In this document: piece by piece, positions 28,032 through 38,000 of the stretch
Position numbering within the stretch: position 1 is the stretch's first letter
Layout: the number at the start of each line of letters is the position of its first letter
Assembly: GCA_902776565.1 (NCBI GenBank)
Contig: CACYQN010000006.1
Span: 90,709-154,708, forward strand
DNA from: an uncultured Bacteroidia bacterium
GTDB lineage: Bacteria > Bacteroidota > Bacteroidia > Bacteroidales > ML635J-15
Direction: 5' to 3'
Length of the DNA stretch: 64,000 bases
Position numbers and translations under genes: made by a program
Notes under the pieces: model-generated
Database searches by the model: none
Told to the model about the DNA's origin: nothing
The model's input: only the letters and a program-made list of their open reading frames with translations

Positions 28032-29186
28032 ATGTCACCCGAAACCGCCATATCAATAAGAAATCTGTCGAAAGAATACTACAGAGCCGAAAAGTCAAGC
28101 CCTTTTTCGCGAAAAGCGAATAAAGGCACGGGCTTCTTAGCGGTAAATAATATCAGCCTCGACATAAAAAAAGGAGAAATTGTCTGCATAACCGGGCACA
28201 ATGGTTCGGGCAAAAGCACCCTGCTGAAAATGATTGCCGAAGTCACCCAGCCGACAGCGGGAGAAATTGAAATTGACGGGAAAGTCGCTTCTATCCTTGA
28301 AATTGGCATCGGATTCCAACCGGAAATCTCAGGTTACGAAAATATTTTCCTCTCTGGCGCAATGTACGGACTGAAAAAATCGGAAATCGAAAAGAAGATT
28401 GACAAAATAATAGATATGTTCGGCTTCCCCGAATTCATAAACACTCCAGTAAAATACTACTCGTCAGGAATGTACATGCGACTTGCGTTTTCCATAATCG
28501 TAAACATCGAAGCCGACATTTACCTGTTCGACGAAGTAACAAGCGTTGGGGATACCGAGTTCCGCACAAAAGTAACACGTGAAATATCAAGGCTTAAGAG
28601 CAATAATGCAACAATACTTGTAGTAACGCACACACCAGCCCTATTTTCAAGAATCAGCGACAAGTTTATTATTTTTGACAAAGGCAGAATATCTGTTTCA
28701 AAATCCATTGATGTTCCAAATAACATTGGCAAAGTAAATGCACTACCACATTTTTCCGAAGACCACCTTGCAAATCTAAAGGAAATACATGACGACACTA
28801 TTTCCTTTGACATTACAGATATATGTCTCAAGACCTCTGCAATCGACCTAGAACGCATATTTGACGAAAAAATGGAGATTTGCGCAACTGTAAACTACGA
28901 CATTGATAAATCCGTGCTTATGCTCATGACGATAAACGACATGCTCGGAAACATCATTGCCTCGTCAAGCATAGAGATAAAAACAGGCTCCGCGACAAGC
29001 AAAGAAATTACATTCGAGATTCCAAGCGGCTACTTAAAGCCATCAACCATAAGTCTTGGCTTCGAAATCCTCAACAGCGAAAAGAAGTCGCTAATATCTT
29101 ATCCGAACATCATCAGCACGCCTAACGACAACAAAGACAAATGGTCTGGATATATAGATTTACCGATTAGGGCATCCGAAAAGTAG
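28032..29186 (+). CDS. Polysaccharide ABC transporter ATP-binding protein (Wzt-like)
   Basis: 384 residues. ATPase domain (about 1-235): Walker A GHNGSGKST, the subfamily's modified signature YYSSGMYMRLAFS in place of LSGGQ, Walker B IYLFDEVTSVGD, switch His in VVTHT. A C-terminal beta-domain (about 250-384) resembles the glycan-binding domain of Wzt/TagH-type exporters, which can select capped O-antigen chains. Wzm partner is upstream. The transcript meets purQ from the other side. Confidence 0.9.
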   Translation: MSPETAISIRNLSKEYYRAEKSSPFSRKANKGTGFLAVNNISLDIKKGEIVCITGHNGSGKSTLLKMIAEVTQPTAGEIEIDGKVASILEIGIGFQPEISGYENIFLSGAMYGLKKSEIEKKIDKIIDMFGFPEFINTPVKYYSSGMYMRLAFSIIVNIEADIYLFDEVTSVGDTEFRTKVTREISRLKSNNATILVVTHTPALFSRISDKFIIFDKGRISVSKSIDVPNNIGKVNALPHFSEDHLANLKEIHDDTISFDITDICLKTSAIDLERIFDEKMEICATVNYDIDKSVLMLMTINDMLGNIIASSSIEIKTGSATSKEITFEIPSGYLKPSTISLGFEILNSEKKSLISYPNIISTPNDNKDKWSGYIDLPIRASEK

Positions 29187-29189
29187 CGA

Positions 29190-29221
29190 AAAAAAAGAGC
29201 CGCCCCATGAGGGAACGGCTC
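29190..29221 (-). terminator. Terminator for the purQ transcript
   Basis: Read on the minus strand: GAGCCG stem, an inner CCC/GGG pairing, CGGCTC, then eight T. It lies between the convergent wzt-like and purQ genes; the T-run faces the purQ side. Confidence 0.8.
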
Positions 29222-29249
29222 AGATATGAAAAATAATTCTCGGACAAAT

Positions 29250-29948
29250 TTATTTTCTATCTTCAAGGTAGTCAATAATCGACTGCAAGATATAAAGTCC
29301 ATCGGTATTGCCAAGTTCCTTGTCGGCTGCCCTTTCCGGGTGTGGCATCATACCGAAGACATTCTTTCCTGCATTGCATACGCCAGCAATGTTCATCAGT
29401 GAACCATTGGGGCAGTCAGCTTCCGAAAGATTGCCGTCCTTGTCGCAGTAGCGCCAGATTATCTGTCCGTTCTGATGCAATTGTTTCAAAACATCTTCCG
29501 GAGCATAATAACGACCTTCGCCGTGAGCAATAGGAATATTCAGCGGCTTGTTCTTCGGAATCGACATCGTCATTGCCGTATCGTTGTTATCGGCCTTGAT
29601 ATACTGGTTCTTGCAGATGAACTTCTGGTTTGTATTGTGCAATAATGTTCCAGGCAGCAAACCCGATTCGCACAGAATCTGGAAACCATTGCAAACGCCA
29701 AATACGAATCCGCCCTTTGAAGCAAATTCAACTACCTTTTCCATTATAGGGGAAAACTTTGCTATTGCACCTGAACGCAAATAGTCGCCATACGAAAATC
29801 CACCCGGAATTGCTATTGCATCGCAACCCTGCAAATCGGTATCCTTGTGCCACAGTTCAACAACCTCCTGCTTCAGAATGTCGCGGAGAGCATAAACCAT
29901 ATCGTGGTCGCAATTGGAACCCGGAAAAATTACTACACCAAATTTCAT
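29250..29948 (-). CDS. purQ: Phosphoribosylformylglycinamidine synthase subunit I (glutaminase)
   Basis: 232 residues, class I glutamine amidotransferase. VVIFPGSNCDHD at the start, the nucleophile Cys in FGVCNGFQIL, and the His-Glu pair in MMPHPERA. It releases ammonia for FGAM synthesis in purine biosynthesis, implying a PurLQS-type enzyme whose other subunits are elsewhere (or a separate role beside the long PurL). It is 10 bases downstream of a coiled-coil protein gene on the same strand. Confidence 0.95.
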   Translation of the reverse strand: MKFGVVIFPGSNCDHDMVYALRDILKQEVVELWHKDTDLQGCDAIAIPGGFSYGDYLRSGAIAKFSPIMEKVVEFASKGGFVFGVCNGFQILCESGLLPGTLLHNTNQKFICKNQYIKADNNDTAMTMSIPKNKPLNIPIAHGEGRYYAPEDVLKQLHQNGQIIWRYCDKDGNLSEADCPNGSLMNIAGVCNAGKNVFGMMPHPERAADKELGNTDGLYILQSIIDYLEDRK

Positions 29949-29958
29949 ATATTATATT

Positions 29959-30876
29959 TTATTGATTTTCAACTGCCTTATAAGCTTCTCTCTTAGCACG
30001 AACAATCTCTCTCTGCTTTTCAACGTTCTTGTTTGCACCCGACAGACTGTTTTCTGCTTTTGTCTTGCCCTTCATGTTCTTTTCAATGTCCTTGGCTGAC
30101 GATTCTACGGTCTTCTGATAGCCACCCAACGACTTCTGGTAAGAATCGAGCTTCTTCTGTTCCTTTTCTCTCGACTTCAAAGCGTCCTTTACAGCAGAAT
30201 CGCTATTGTCGGGATTGATGCTAGCAGAATATTCCTTAATAAGATTATTAGATGTTTCAATCTTTACCTTGGTATCCTCAATGCTTGTAGTTGCTTCACG
30301 ATTCTTCTGCTGAGCCTTATCAAGGTTCTTGTTGTATGAATCAAGAGACTTCTGGTAACCAGCAGCCTTCTTCTCGTACGAAGCGAGTTTCTTTTCTTCC
30401 TTGCTCATTTCCTTGCCAAGCTTGCTAAGTATAGCATCGCGGTTCTTTGCGGTAAGGTCATTTGCAAAGACTTTCAACATATTGGATGCTGTCGGATACA
30501 AAGCTGGAGCCTGCGACGAAGTTATAAAAGCATTTGCTCCGAGCGAGAAAGCAACAACAACATTTACATCTGTCGAACCCTTCGACTGGCTGATATTTGC
30601 GAAAACATCAATAGGATTCTCGCTTATTGCGGGGATAATAACATTATCAATGGTAATAAGGTTCTTCTTTGCAGTCAACGTTTCAGGGTTGTAGCCCTTC
30701 ATCATATTGGTAAATTCCTTTATTACAGTCTTGGCATCCGTAAACATGACCTTAGTCGCCATTGATGGATAACTTGCCTTGCCAAAAACACCTGTTGTTT
30801 CTACAACATCTACCCTCTGTGCATAAATAGCAGCCGAGAGCACCAATGCCACAACAATCATTAAAAATCTTTTCAT
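29959..30876 (-). CDS. Exported coiled-coil protein of unknown function
   Basis: 305 residues with a signal peptide (MKRFLMIVVALVLSAAIYAQ). Residues about 21-150 may be globular (VVVAFSLGANAFITSS). From about 150 to the end the sequence is a charged heptad-like coiled coil rich in Lys, Glu, Ser and Gln with repeated ...SYEKKAAGYQKSLDSYNKNLDK... and QKKLDSYQKSLGGYQKTV units. No family recognised. It precedes purQ by 10 bases, but a functional link is not apparent. Confidence 0.75.
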   Translation of the reverse strand: MKRFLMIVVALVLSAAIYAQRVDVVETTGVFGKASYPSMATKVMFTDAKTVIKEFTNMMKGYNPETLTAKKNLITIDNVIIPAISENPIDVFANISQSKGSTDVNVVVAFSLGANAFITSSQAPALYPTASNMLKVFANDLTAKNRDAILSKLGKEMSKEEKKLASYEKKAAGYQKSLDSYNKNLDKAQQKNREATTSIEDTKVKIETSNNLIKEYSASINPDNSDSAVKDALKSREKEQKKLDSYQKSLGGYQKTVESSAKDIEKNMKGKTKAENSLSGANKNVEKQREIVRAKREAYKAVENQ

Positions 30877-30923
30877 CTTCCTTTAATTAAAATAATAAAA
30901 TTAATAATACATTTAACAATTTG

Positions 30924-30931
30924 CAAAGATA
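30924..30931 (-). promoter_or_regulatory. -7 promoter box for the coiled-coil/purQ unit
   Basis: Reads TATCTTTG on the minus strand (TAnnTTTG), 47 bases before the ATG at 30876. Confidence 0.55.
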
Positions 30932-31088
30932 GTATTTTTTTCCCGACCCTTACATCCAACTCTAAAATTTAATATCAACAATCTTATACTGCATTAGACA
31001 ATGATTTACAAACGCTTGTTAACAACCTACATAAAAGACAGAATCGGCATATTCCATTTTTTCGCAACTTTGCCAGAAAATAAAACGA

Positions 31089-31988
31089 ATGAAAACACCT
31101 AAATACTTATCGAAAGGTAGCAAGATTGCAATCGTAAGTCCTGCTGGATACATAAATCCTGACTTTGTAAAATCAGCCGAAGCATATTTAAAATCAATCG
31201 GTTACAACGTTGAAATCTCCGAACATTGCCTCGGCAGATTCAACCAGATGGCAAGCACCGACGATGAACGGCTTGCCGACTTGCAACAGGCACTCGACAA
31301 TCCCGAAATCAATGCAATACTCTGTTCGCGAGGCGGTTACGGTGTAAACCACATAATCGACAAGATTGATATGACAAAGTTTGCAAAAAAGCCTAAATGG
31401 ATTCTCGGCTTCAGCGACATAACCAACCTGCACCTACTGGCGAACAAGCACGGCGTTAGAAGTCTGCATTGCCAGATGGCAAAGGCAATCCACAATAATT
31501 CAGAAGCCGAATGCATAAAAAATATCTTCAGGATTCTTGAAGGGGAAAAAATCTCGTACACATTCGAACCCAACGAGTTAAACAGGAAAGGCACAGTAAA
31601 AGGCGAACTTATTGGCGGAAACATGTCGATAATATACAGCCTGCAGGGAACCGACTTCGCCATCGACTGCGACGACAAGATTCTCTTCATCGAAGACCTA
31701 AACGAATACCTATACCACCTCGACCGCATGATGCTCAACCTGAAAATGAGCGGCAAACTTGCAAAACTGCGAGGACTTGTCGTTGGCTCGTTCAGCGACA
31801 TGAAGGACAATGCAAGTCCATTTGGCAAGACAGCCTACGAAATAGTAAAGGCCCACACAGCCGAATATTCCTACCCTATCGGCTTTGGAATTCCCGTCGG
31901 ACATATCGACGACAACCAGCCTCTGGTCGAAGGCGGACAATATCGCCTTGAAATTTCAGACACAAACTGCTCATTGACAATGCTTTAA
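31089..31988 (+). CDS. S66 family LD-carboxypeptidase
   Basis: 299 residues without a signal peptide. The S66 triad is visible: Ser in ILGFSDITNLHLL, Glu in ILFIEDLNEYLYHLDRM, His in FGIPVGHIDDNQPL. N-terminal IAIVSPAGYI and LCSRGGYG are also family blocks. S66 enzymes (LdcA) remove the terminal D-Ala from murein tetrapeptides during cell-wall recycling in the cytosol; MccF-type members cut other peptide bonds. LdcA-like is more likely here. Confidence 0.9.
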   Translation: MKTPKYLSKGSKIAIVSPAGYINPDFVKSAEAYLKSIGYNVEISEHCLGRFNQMASTDDERLADLQQALDNPEINAILCSRGGYGVNHIIDKIDMTKFAKKPKWILGFSDITNLHLLANKHGVRSLHCQMAKAIHNNSEAECIKNIFRILEGEKISYTFEPNELNRKGTVKGELIGGNMSIIYSLQGTDFAIDCDDKILFIEDLNEYLYHLDRMMLNLKMSGKLAKLRGLVVGSFSDMKDNASPFGKTAYEIVKAHTAEYSYPIGFGIPVGHIDDNQPLVEGGQYRLEISDTNCSLTML

Positions 31989-32006
31989 AAACATTTCAAA
32001 AAAAGT

Positions 32007-32037
32007 TTTGCCATACGAGCAAAAAGGACTATCTTTG
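32007..32037 (+). promoter_or_regulatory. Complete Bacteroidota promoter for tRNA-Pro
   Basis: TTTG at 32007-32010, exactly 19 bases, then TATCTTTG at 32030-32037: a full match to the -33 TTTG / -7 TAnnTTTG consensus. The tRNA begins 14 bases after the -7 box. Confidence 0.8.
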
Positions 32038-32051
32038 CAGTCCATTTTAGG

Positions 32052-32125
32052 CGGGGTGTGGTGCAGTTGGCTAGCATTCTTGCATGGGGTGCAAGCGGTC
32101 GCGCGTTCGAGTCGCGCCACTCCGA
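32052..32125 (+). tRNA. tRNA-Pro (anticodon GGG)
   Basis: 74 bases. Acceptor CGGGGTG pairs with CACTCCG (one G-U); D arm GTGC/GCAT; anticodon stem CTTGC/GCAAG around loop ATGGGGT with anticodon GGG at 32086-32088; T arm GCGCG-TTCGAGT-CGCGC; discriminator A. The 3' CCA is not encoded. Confidence 0.95.
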
Positions 32126-32126
32126 C

Positions 32127-32161
32127 AAAAGCGACAATCGATTTTCGGTTGTCGCTTTTTT
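32127..32161 (+). terminator. Terminator of tRNA-Pro
   Basis: AAAAGCGACAA / TTGTCGCTTTT stem with an 11-base loop and a run of seven T, directly after the tRNA. The A-run side also allows use from the other strand, for the DUF1573 genes. Confidence 0.9.
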
Positions 32162-32224
32162 TCGTATGAAACAAAAAAACGGCCGGAACTAATTCCGACC
32201 GCTAATATGAAAAGAAAACTATTT

Positions 32225-33331
32225 TTATTGAGCATCTTCAATGTTGCCGACAATCTTTACGACCATACTTGAATTTGTCGGGTCGTTGGTTGTGATTGTA
32301 ATCGGCTTGCTCTGGTGACCTTTCTTACCTGCCGAATTGAAAGTAGCCTTTATAAAACTCTCCTCACCCGGCTTAATCACCATCTTTTCAGGATTTGGAA
32401 CTGTGCAGCCGCAAGTTGCCTTTACCTTACGGATTATAAGGTCTGACTTGCCTTCGTTCTTAAACTTGTACTGGTAGGTAACCTTGTCGCCCTGCTTGAT
32501 TGTACCGAAGTCATATTCTGTCTGCTCGAACACAATCTTAGGTGCATTAGCTAGTTCGGTTGGTGACAAATGCGAGAAATCCTCTACTATTGTGGCACTT
32601 ACAGTAATCTTGTTCTTGCTGCTAACACTATCGTTTACAACAACAGAAATTCTGTCCTGAAGGAATCCCCAGTCGCCTTTCTGCTTGCCGTCGTAGGTAA
32701 CATAAATCTTACCTTCCTGTCCCATCTTGTCGTTTGGTTTCTTTGCTGCCAAAGTTGCAGGCTCCATCTTTATGGTTATGTGCTTCGGAACATTCTGGAA
32801 AGTAACCTTCATCGGAGCAGCTGTCATATTGACAACGCCAATAGTATCGGTCTTTACTTCAGTATTAAGCACATTATTCAAAGCAAGGTGAGTAGTTTTC
32901 AACCTCAATCCGCTGAAATCCTTTGGATAATAGTCCTCGACACCTTTCTCGCGCGGAGTAACTTCGCCAGAGATTGTAAGGATTGTTGTCGGAGCTTCGC
33001 AGTTGGTTGTCACGGTTATCGACTTGTTGAATCTTCCCGGACGGTTCTGCGGGTTGTACGAAGCCTTAACAAAACCTTTCTTTCCTTGAGGAATAGGCTC
33101 CTTGGTATAGTCGGTTGCAGTACATCCGCACGATGCCTTAACGTTTGTAAGCACCAGAGGTTCTCCTCCGACATTGGTAAACTCGAATACGGCGGTCTGC
33201 AAACCAGCCTCTTCCTTAAATACGCCAAAGTCGTGAGATGTCTTATCCCACGAAATCTGTGGCTGCTTTGTCTGAGCAAATACTGCTGCAGCAAAGAATA
33301 AAGTCAAAAAAGCAAAAAATACCTTTTTCAT
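32225..33331 (-). CDS. Exported protein with two DUF1573 domains
   Basis: 368 residues with a signal peptide (MKKVFFAFLTLFFAAAVFAQ). Two copies of DUF1573, an Ig-like beta-sandwich: first at about 25-125 with HDFGVFKEEAG and VKASCGCTATDY, second at about 275-365 with YDFGTIKQGD and VKATCGCTVPNP; the SCGCT/TCGCT cysteines are the family hallmark. A different beta-rich segment lies between. Function unknown; such proteins are abundant in the Bacteroidota envelope. Its first domain is very similar to the one-domain protein encoded 29 bases upstream. Confidence 0.9.
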   Translation of the reverse strand: MKKVFFAFLTLFFAAAVFAQTKQPQISWDKTSHDFGVFKEEAGLQTAVFEFTNVGGEPLVLTNVKASCGCTATDYTKEPIPQGKKGFVKASYNPQNRPGRFNKSITVTTNCEAPTTILTISGEVTPREKGVEDYYPKDFSGLRLKTTHLALNNVLNTEVKTDTIGVVNMTAAPMKVTFQNVPKHITIKMEPATLAAKKPNDKMGQEGKIYVTYDGKQKGDWGFLQDRISVVVNDSVSSKNKITVSATIVEDFSHLSPTELANAPKIVFEQTEYDFGTIKQGDKVTYQYKFKNEGKSDLIIRKVKATCGCTVPNPEKMVIKPGEESFIKATFNSAGKKGHQSKPITITTNDPTNSSMVVKIVGNIEDAQ

Positions 33332-33360
33332 AATACCTTCAATTTAATAGGTTCAATTAA

Positions 33361-33768
33361 TTATTTTTCTCCTTCCGGTTGTGGTGCAGCAGGAATGACT
33401 TCACCAGTTATCCTTACTATCGAAGTAGGCTGGAACTCATTGGTAGTCACAGTTATCTGCTTTGAGAACTTACCCGGACGGTTTTTAGGATTGTAAGATG
33501 CCTTAACATAACCCTTTGCACCCGGCTGAACGGGTTCCTTGGTGTAGTCGGTTGCTGTACATCCGCACGATGCCTTAACATTAGTGAGGAACAAAGGCTT
33601 GTCGCCAGTGTTTGTAAACTCGAATATTGCAGTCTGAATGCCGTCTGCCTCATTGAAAGTACCGAAGTCGTGAACTGTCTTTTCCCACGAAATTGCCGGA
33701 CCTTCCTGCTGTGCCATCATAACTCCTGAAAACACAATTGCCAATGTCAATAAAACTAATCTTCTCAT
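33361..33768 (-). CDS. Exported single-domain DUF1573 protein
   Basis: 135 residues from MRRLVLLTLAIVF (two codons after the first ATG), signal peptide ending VMMAQ. One DUF1573 domain with HDFGTFNEADG and VKASCGCTATDY. Over about 90 residues it closely matches the first domain of the neighbouring two-domain protein, and the DNA stays similar too (GTACATCCGCACGATGCCTT is shared on the plus strand). This indicates a tandem duplication or gene conversion. Both genes are probably one transcript from the promoter at 33792. Confidence 0.88.
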   Translation of the reverse strand: MRRLVLLTLAIVFSGVMMAQQEGPAISWEKTVHDFGTFNEADGIQTAIFEFTNTGDKPLFLTNVKASCGCTATDYTKEPVQPGAKGYVKASYNPKNRPGKFSKQITVTTNEFQPTSIVRITGEVIPAAPQPEGEK

Positions 33769-33791
33769 AACCATTAATTTTTTTACGGTTG

Positions 33792-33799
33792 CAAAAATA
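33792..33799 (-). promoter_or_regulatory. -7 promoter box for the DUF1573 pair
   Basis: Reads TATTTTTG on the minus strand, 23 bases before the ATG at 33768. Confidence 0.55.
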
Positions 33800-33892
33800 T
33801 CATTATTTCAAAAAATATACTCTATCCTATTTACAAATTGCAGTCCAAAAAAACATAAAATATCAATCCGATGAATTAAAAAAATGTTAAAC

Positions 33893-34915
33893 CTACAAAT
33901 CCATAAAATTTATTCTTGCCTGCGGAACCACAGAAAGCGTTGATACTTTGCCTTTTAGGTACATATAATAGCCCACAAGGGCAATCATTGCGGCATTGTC
34001 GGTTGTATAGCTGATTTTGGGAATATAGACCTCCCATTTTTTCTTTTCGGCTGCCAAAAGCATACGGTTGCGCAGTCCTGAATTTGCCGAAACGCCTCCC
34101 GAAATAGCCACGCGACGGATGCCAGTCTGCTTCACCGCCTTCTCCAGCTTGTTGAACAGGATGTCGATTATGGTCTTCTGCAACGACGCAGCCAAGTCGT
34201 TGACATTTTCCGTTATGAAATTCGGATTCTTCGCCACCTCATCGCGCACAGTGTAGAGAAACGAAGTCTTCAGTCCGCTGAAACTATAGTCGAACCCAGG
34301 AATTGACGGCTTTGCAAACTTGAAGCGGTTTTCGTCACCTATTTTCGAGAGCCTGTCAATCACAGGACCACCCGGATAGGGCAACCCCATCACCTTGGCG
34401 CACTTGTCGAAAGCCTCCCCTGCCGCATCGTCGATTGTCTTGCCAATAATCTCAAAATCAAGGTAATCCCTTACAACAACAATCTGCGAATGACCACCCG
34501 AAACAAGCAGGCAGAGAAACGGAAATTTCGGCACACAATCGTCCTCGTCCTTTTCGCGAAGGAAATGTGCAAGTATATGTCCGTGAAGATGGTTAACACC
34601 TACCAGAGGAATATCCAATGCCGCCGAAAGCCCCTTTGCAAACGATGCCCCCACAAGCAAAGAACCAAGCAGACCAGGACCTTTTGTAAAGGCAATTGCG
34701 TCAATTTCGCTCATTGCAACCTCGGCACGCGACAAAGCCTCCTTCACGACAAGCACAATATTCTGCTGGTGAGCACGGCTTGCCAGTTCTGGAACCACCC
34801 CGCCATACTTTTCGTGAATAGCCTGAGTATTAATGACATTCGACAACAATTTTCCATCACATACAACTGCTGCCGACGTATCGTCGCACGAAGATTCTAT
34901 ACCTAAAATTTTCAC
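33893..34915 (-). CDS. tsaD: tRNA N6-threonylcarbamoyladenosine transferase subunit
   Basis: 340 residues. ASKHA-fold protein; ILGIESSCDDTSAAVV at the start, the metal-binding HLHGHILAHF, LLVSGGHSQIV, and ISGGVSANSGLRNRM. With TsaB, TsaE and TsaC products it makes t6A37 in ANN-decoding tRNAs; none of those genes are in the window. The gene is divergent from tamB. Confidence 0.97.
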   Translation of the reverse strand: MKILGIESSCDDTSAAVVCDGKLLSNVINTQAIHEKYGGVVPELASRAHQQNIVLVVKEALSRAEVAMSEIDAIAFTKGPGLLGSLLVGASFAKGLSAALDIPLVGVNHLHGHILAHFLREKDEDDCVPKFPFLCLLVSGGHSQIVVVRDYLDFEIIGKTIDDAAGEAFDKCAKVMGLPYPGGPVIDRLSKIGDENRFKFAKPSIPGFDYSFSGLKTSFLYTVRDEVAKNPNFITENVNDLAASLQKTIIDILFNKLEKAVKQTGIRRVAISGGVSANSGLRNRMLLAAEKKKWEVYIPKISYTTDNAAMIALVGYYMYLKGKVSTLSVVPQARINFMDL

Positions 34916-34929
34916 TGCAATTTTTTTTG

Positions 34930-34937
34930 CAAATTTA
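34930..34937 (-). promoter_or_regulatory. -7 promoter box for tsaD
   Basis: Reads TAAATTTG on the minus strand, 15 bases before the tsaD ATG; the opposite strand holds a looser match (GATATTTG, 34972-34979) that may drive tamB. Confidence 0.55.
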
Positions 34938-35006
34938 CAATTCTTTAAATTAGCCTATCAATTATTTTTAAGATATTTGCAAGTTAATATTTAAACTGCC
35001 CGAATT

Positions 35007-38000
35007 TTGTTCAGATATAAGGTCAGAAGGTTTTTTATAATTTTGTTCTTGCTAATAGTCAAGGACTTAATCCTTATTATAACCATACTGTACTCACCAT
35101 ATCTGCAAAGCCTGATTGCAAAAAAAGCCATCGAATATTTCGCCAATACCTATAATATTGAACTTAGCGTGGGCGAAGTCTATCTGAAAATACCCAACCA
35201 GATTGTATTTTCCGACATCGTAATGAAGGATTCCTGCAGTAACGTTCTGCTTTCGGCCGATGGTCTTGATGCAACGGTTGACAGGTTTTCCATTCGCAAC
35301 AACTTCCTGCTTCTGTCAGAAGTAAACCTAAAAAGCCCGCTTATAAACGTTTATGTAGATGAAAACGGAAACGCCAACTACAGCTACATCCTCGACAAGT
35401 TTGCAAGCGAAGACACTACATCTCTGGATTTAAACCTGATATGCCGAAAACTTTCAATCACAAACGGTCATCTGAAATACCTTGACAAAAGATACGACAA
35501 CACAGCAAGTTCATTCAAGCCGTCGGACATTGAAATAAAGGATTTCAATGCAGGAATAAGCCGATTCAGATATATGCACGACACCATCAGCGTCAACATC
35601 GACAATTTTTCGCTCAACGAAAAATCGGGCATCGCACTGAACGACCTTTCCTGTAAAATCAAATACTACGACAAAGGCATAAGTATCAACGACATAAATG
35701 CGCAGACCGACTATTCACGGCTCGTATGCTCCGAAATCGCAGTAGTCGGCAAGGACAGCCTCTATCTCAGCGACCCTATTGATAAGATTGAGAAACTTAC
35801 GGTGAACATCGACACTATAATTTTCAGCGTCGCCGACTTGGCACCATTTATGCCTCAATATGCAGGACTTTCGGACAGCATTCACATGCGTGGCAACTTC
35901 TCGGGCAGGCTCGACGACTTCAAGTTCAAGAACTTTGGCATTTCAATGTACGGGAACACAAGACTTTATGCCAACCTTTCGGTAAACGGTCTCCCCGACT
36001 ACGAACAGACAATCGTCTTCGGAAACATCAACAACTTGCAGACCAACAAAGACGACATAAACAAAATTCTGCGTCTTGTCTCGCCCGACGACCCAATACA
36101 GATTCCATCGCAACTTAACAACCTCGACCACATTGCATTCAACGGAAACCTGTCGGGTATGATGAACGACATGATGGCTTTCGGACAACTAACTACCAAC
36201 CTCGGCACAATAAAGACCGATATTGCAATAATGCCCGACTGGGGCACAGGCTACCTAGGCTATGACGGTAACATTTCGGCTAAGGACTTCAACCTCCACG
36301 ACATAATCCCTGGTAGCAACGGACTTGGACTGCTATCGGTAAACCTCAACATAAGCGGAAACGTCGATTCGCTGTCGCACACGCAGAACAGGCTCAACGG
36401 AAAAATACAGAGACTGGACTTCAACGGATACACATATTCCGACATAAACGTCAAAGGTTCGCTTTCAAATACCACATTCAACGGGAACATAAACATAAAC
36501 GACCCCAACCTTACTGCCGAACTGATAGGCAAGTACAATTTCGGAGGACGAAACAACAACATAGAATTGTCAAGCGACGTTTATGCAAACCTCAAGGAAC
36601 TGCACCTTGCCCCCGAAAACACAAGCAGTTCGGAACTGAGGTTCGTAGTTGGTGCCCAGCTAAGCGGTGACATTGCAAACCGCCCAATCGGAAACGTAAC
36701 AATAAGTCAGGTAGAATTCAACCTCGACGACAAAAGGCTGAAAATCGACAAGCTTACCGCAGTCGCCGAAGAAGACAAGGACAACAAGCACAGCATCAGA
36801 ATCAAATCCGACTTCCTCGACCTCGACATTTACGGAGAATATAAAATCAGCGAGGTCGCATCCGACATCTACGGCATGATAGCACATACTCTGCCGACAA
36901 TCTTCGGCAAAACCGAGGAACCGAAACCTAGCTCCAACTATTTCACTTATTCGTTCAGGATAAAAGAAATTAATGAATTCGTAAAGTTCTACGACCCTGC
37001 ACTCAAATTCCACGGCGACATATACACAAGCAACGGATATGTCTTCGGAAACACAAAGACCATATACGGCAAGATAAACATTCCGCAAATATCGCGCAAC
37101 GAATATATTATCGGGGAAAGCAGCATCGAGATGTACAGCATGAACGGACTGGCAAACCTTTATCTGAACACAAAATCCATCGAAAAGGACAACTTTGCAT
37201 TCGAAGACATAAAGCTCGCCATTGGTGCGGAACACGACAGCATTGGACTCAACTTGCACTGGGGCAACACCACAAGCGACAACAACGGCTTCTTCATGCT
37301 CAACACCAAATTCGTACCACACGACAACGACTCGGCACCACGAATAGAAGTCAACATATCTCCGTCTCAGTTCATATTCGGAGAAAGCACATGGCAACTC
37401 GGAGAAACGAACATAAGCTACGACAACAAGGAGGTCGAAATACAAAACCTGAAGCTTTCGAACATGAACCAAGTGCTCAACCTGAAAGGCTACATATCTA
37501 AGGACCCCGACAAACTGCTTTCGTTCATGATAGACAATGTTGACATTGGCAACATAAACAGGATAACAGAACCCAAGGGCTACGAATTCGGCGGAATACT
37601 GTCGGGAAGCGGTCGCGTAGCAAACATATACGACATTCCTGTGTTTACTGCAAACGTAAACATCAAAGACTTGACAATCAACCAAGAAGAACTCGGAAAA
37701 CTAAACCTATCATCGAAATGGGAGAACCAGAGCAAGGCCTTCGTCGTTAGCGGAACCAACAAATACGTCGAAATGAAAGGCATATACCTCACCGAACAGG
37801 ACAGCATCGATGCCAGCATAATGCTCAAGAACCTGAAGCTAGATATATTCGACAAATATCTGAACGCATACGAAATAAGCGGACTGAAGGGCGACGCAAA
37901 TGGAACCGTAATGATTTCCGGAAGCATCAAGCAACCGAAGATTGACGGAGTCGTAAACCTAAAGCAGACCGAATTTGTATATGACTACTTGAAACTGAAA

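Noticed and set aside
36660..37685. 341-codon open frame on the minus strand inside tamB
   Set aside because: Antisense shadow of the TamB coding region; composition (Val/Tyr/Cys-rich) is that of reversed codons, with no promoter or motif.
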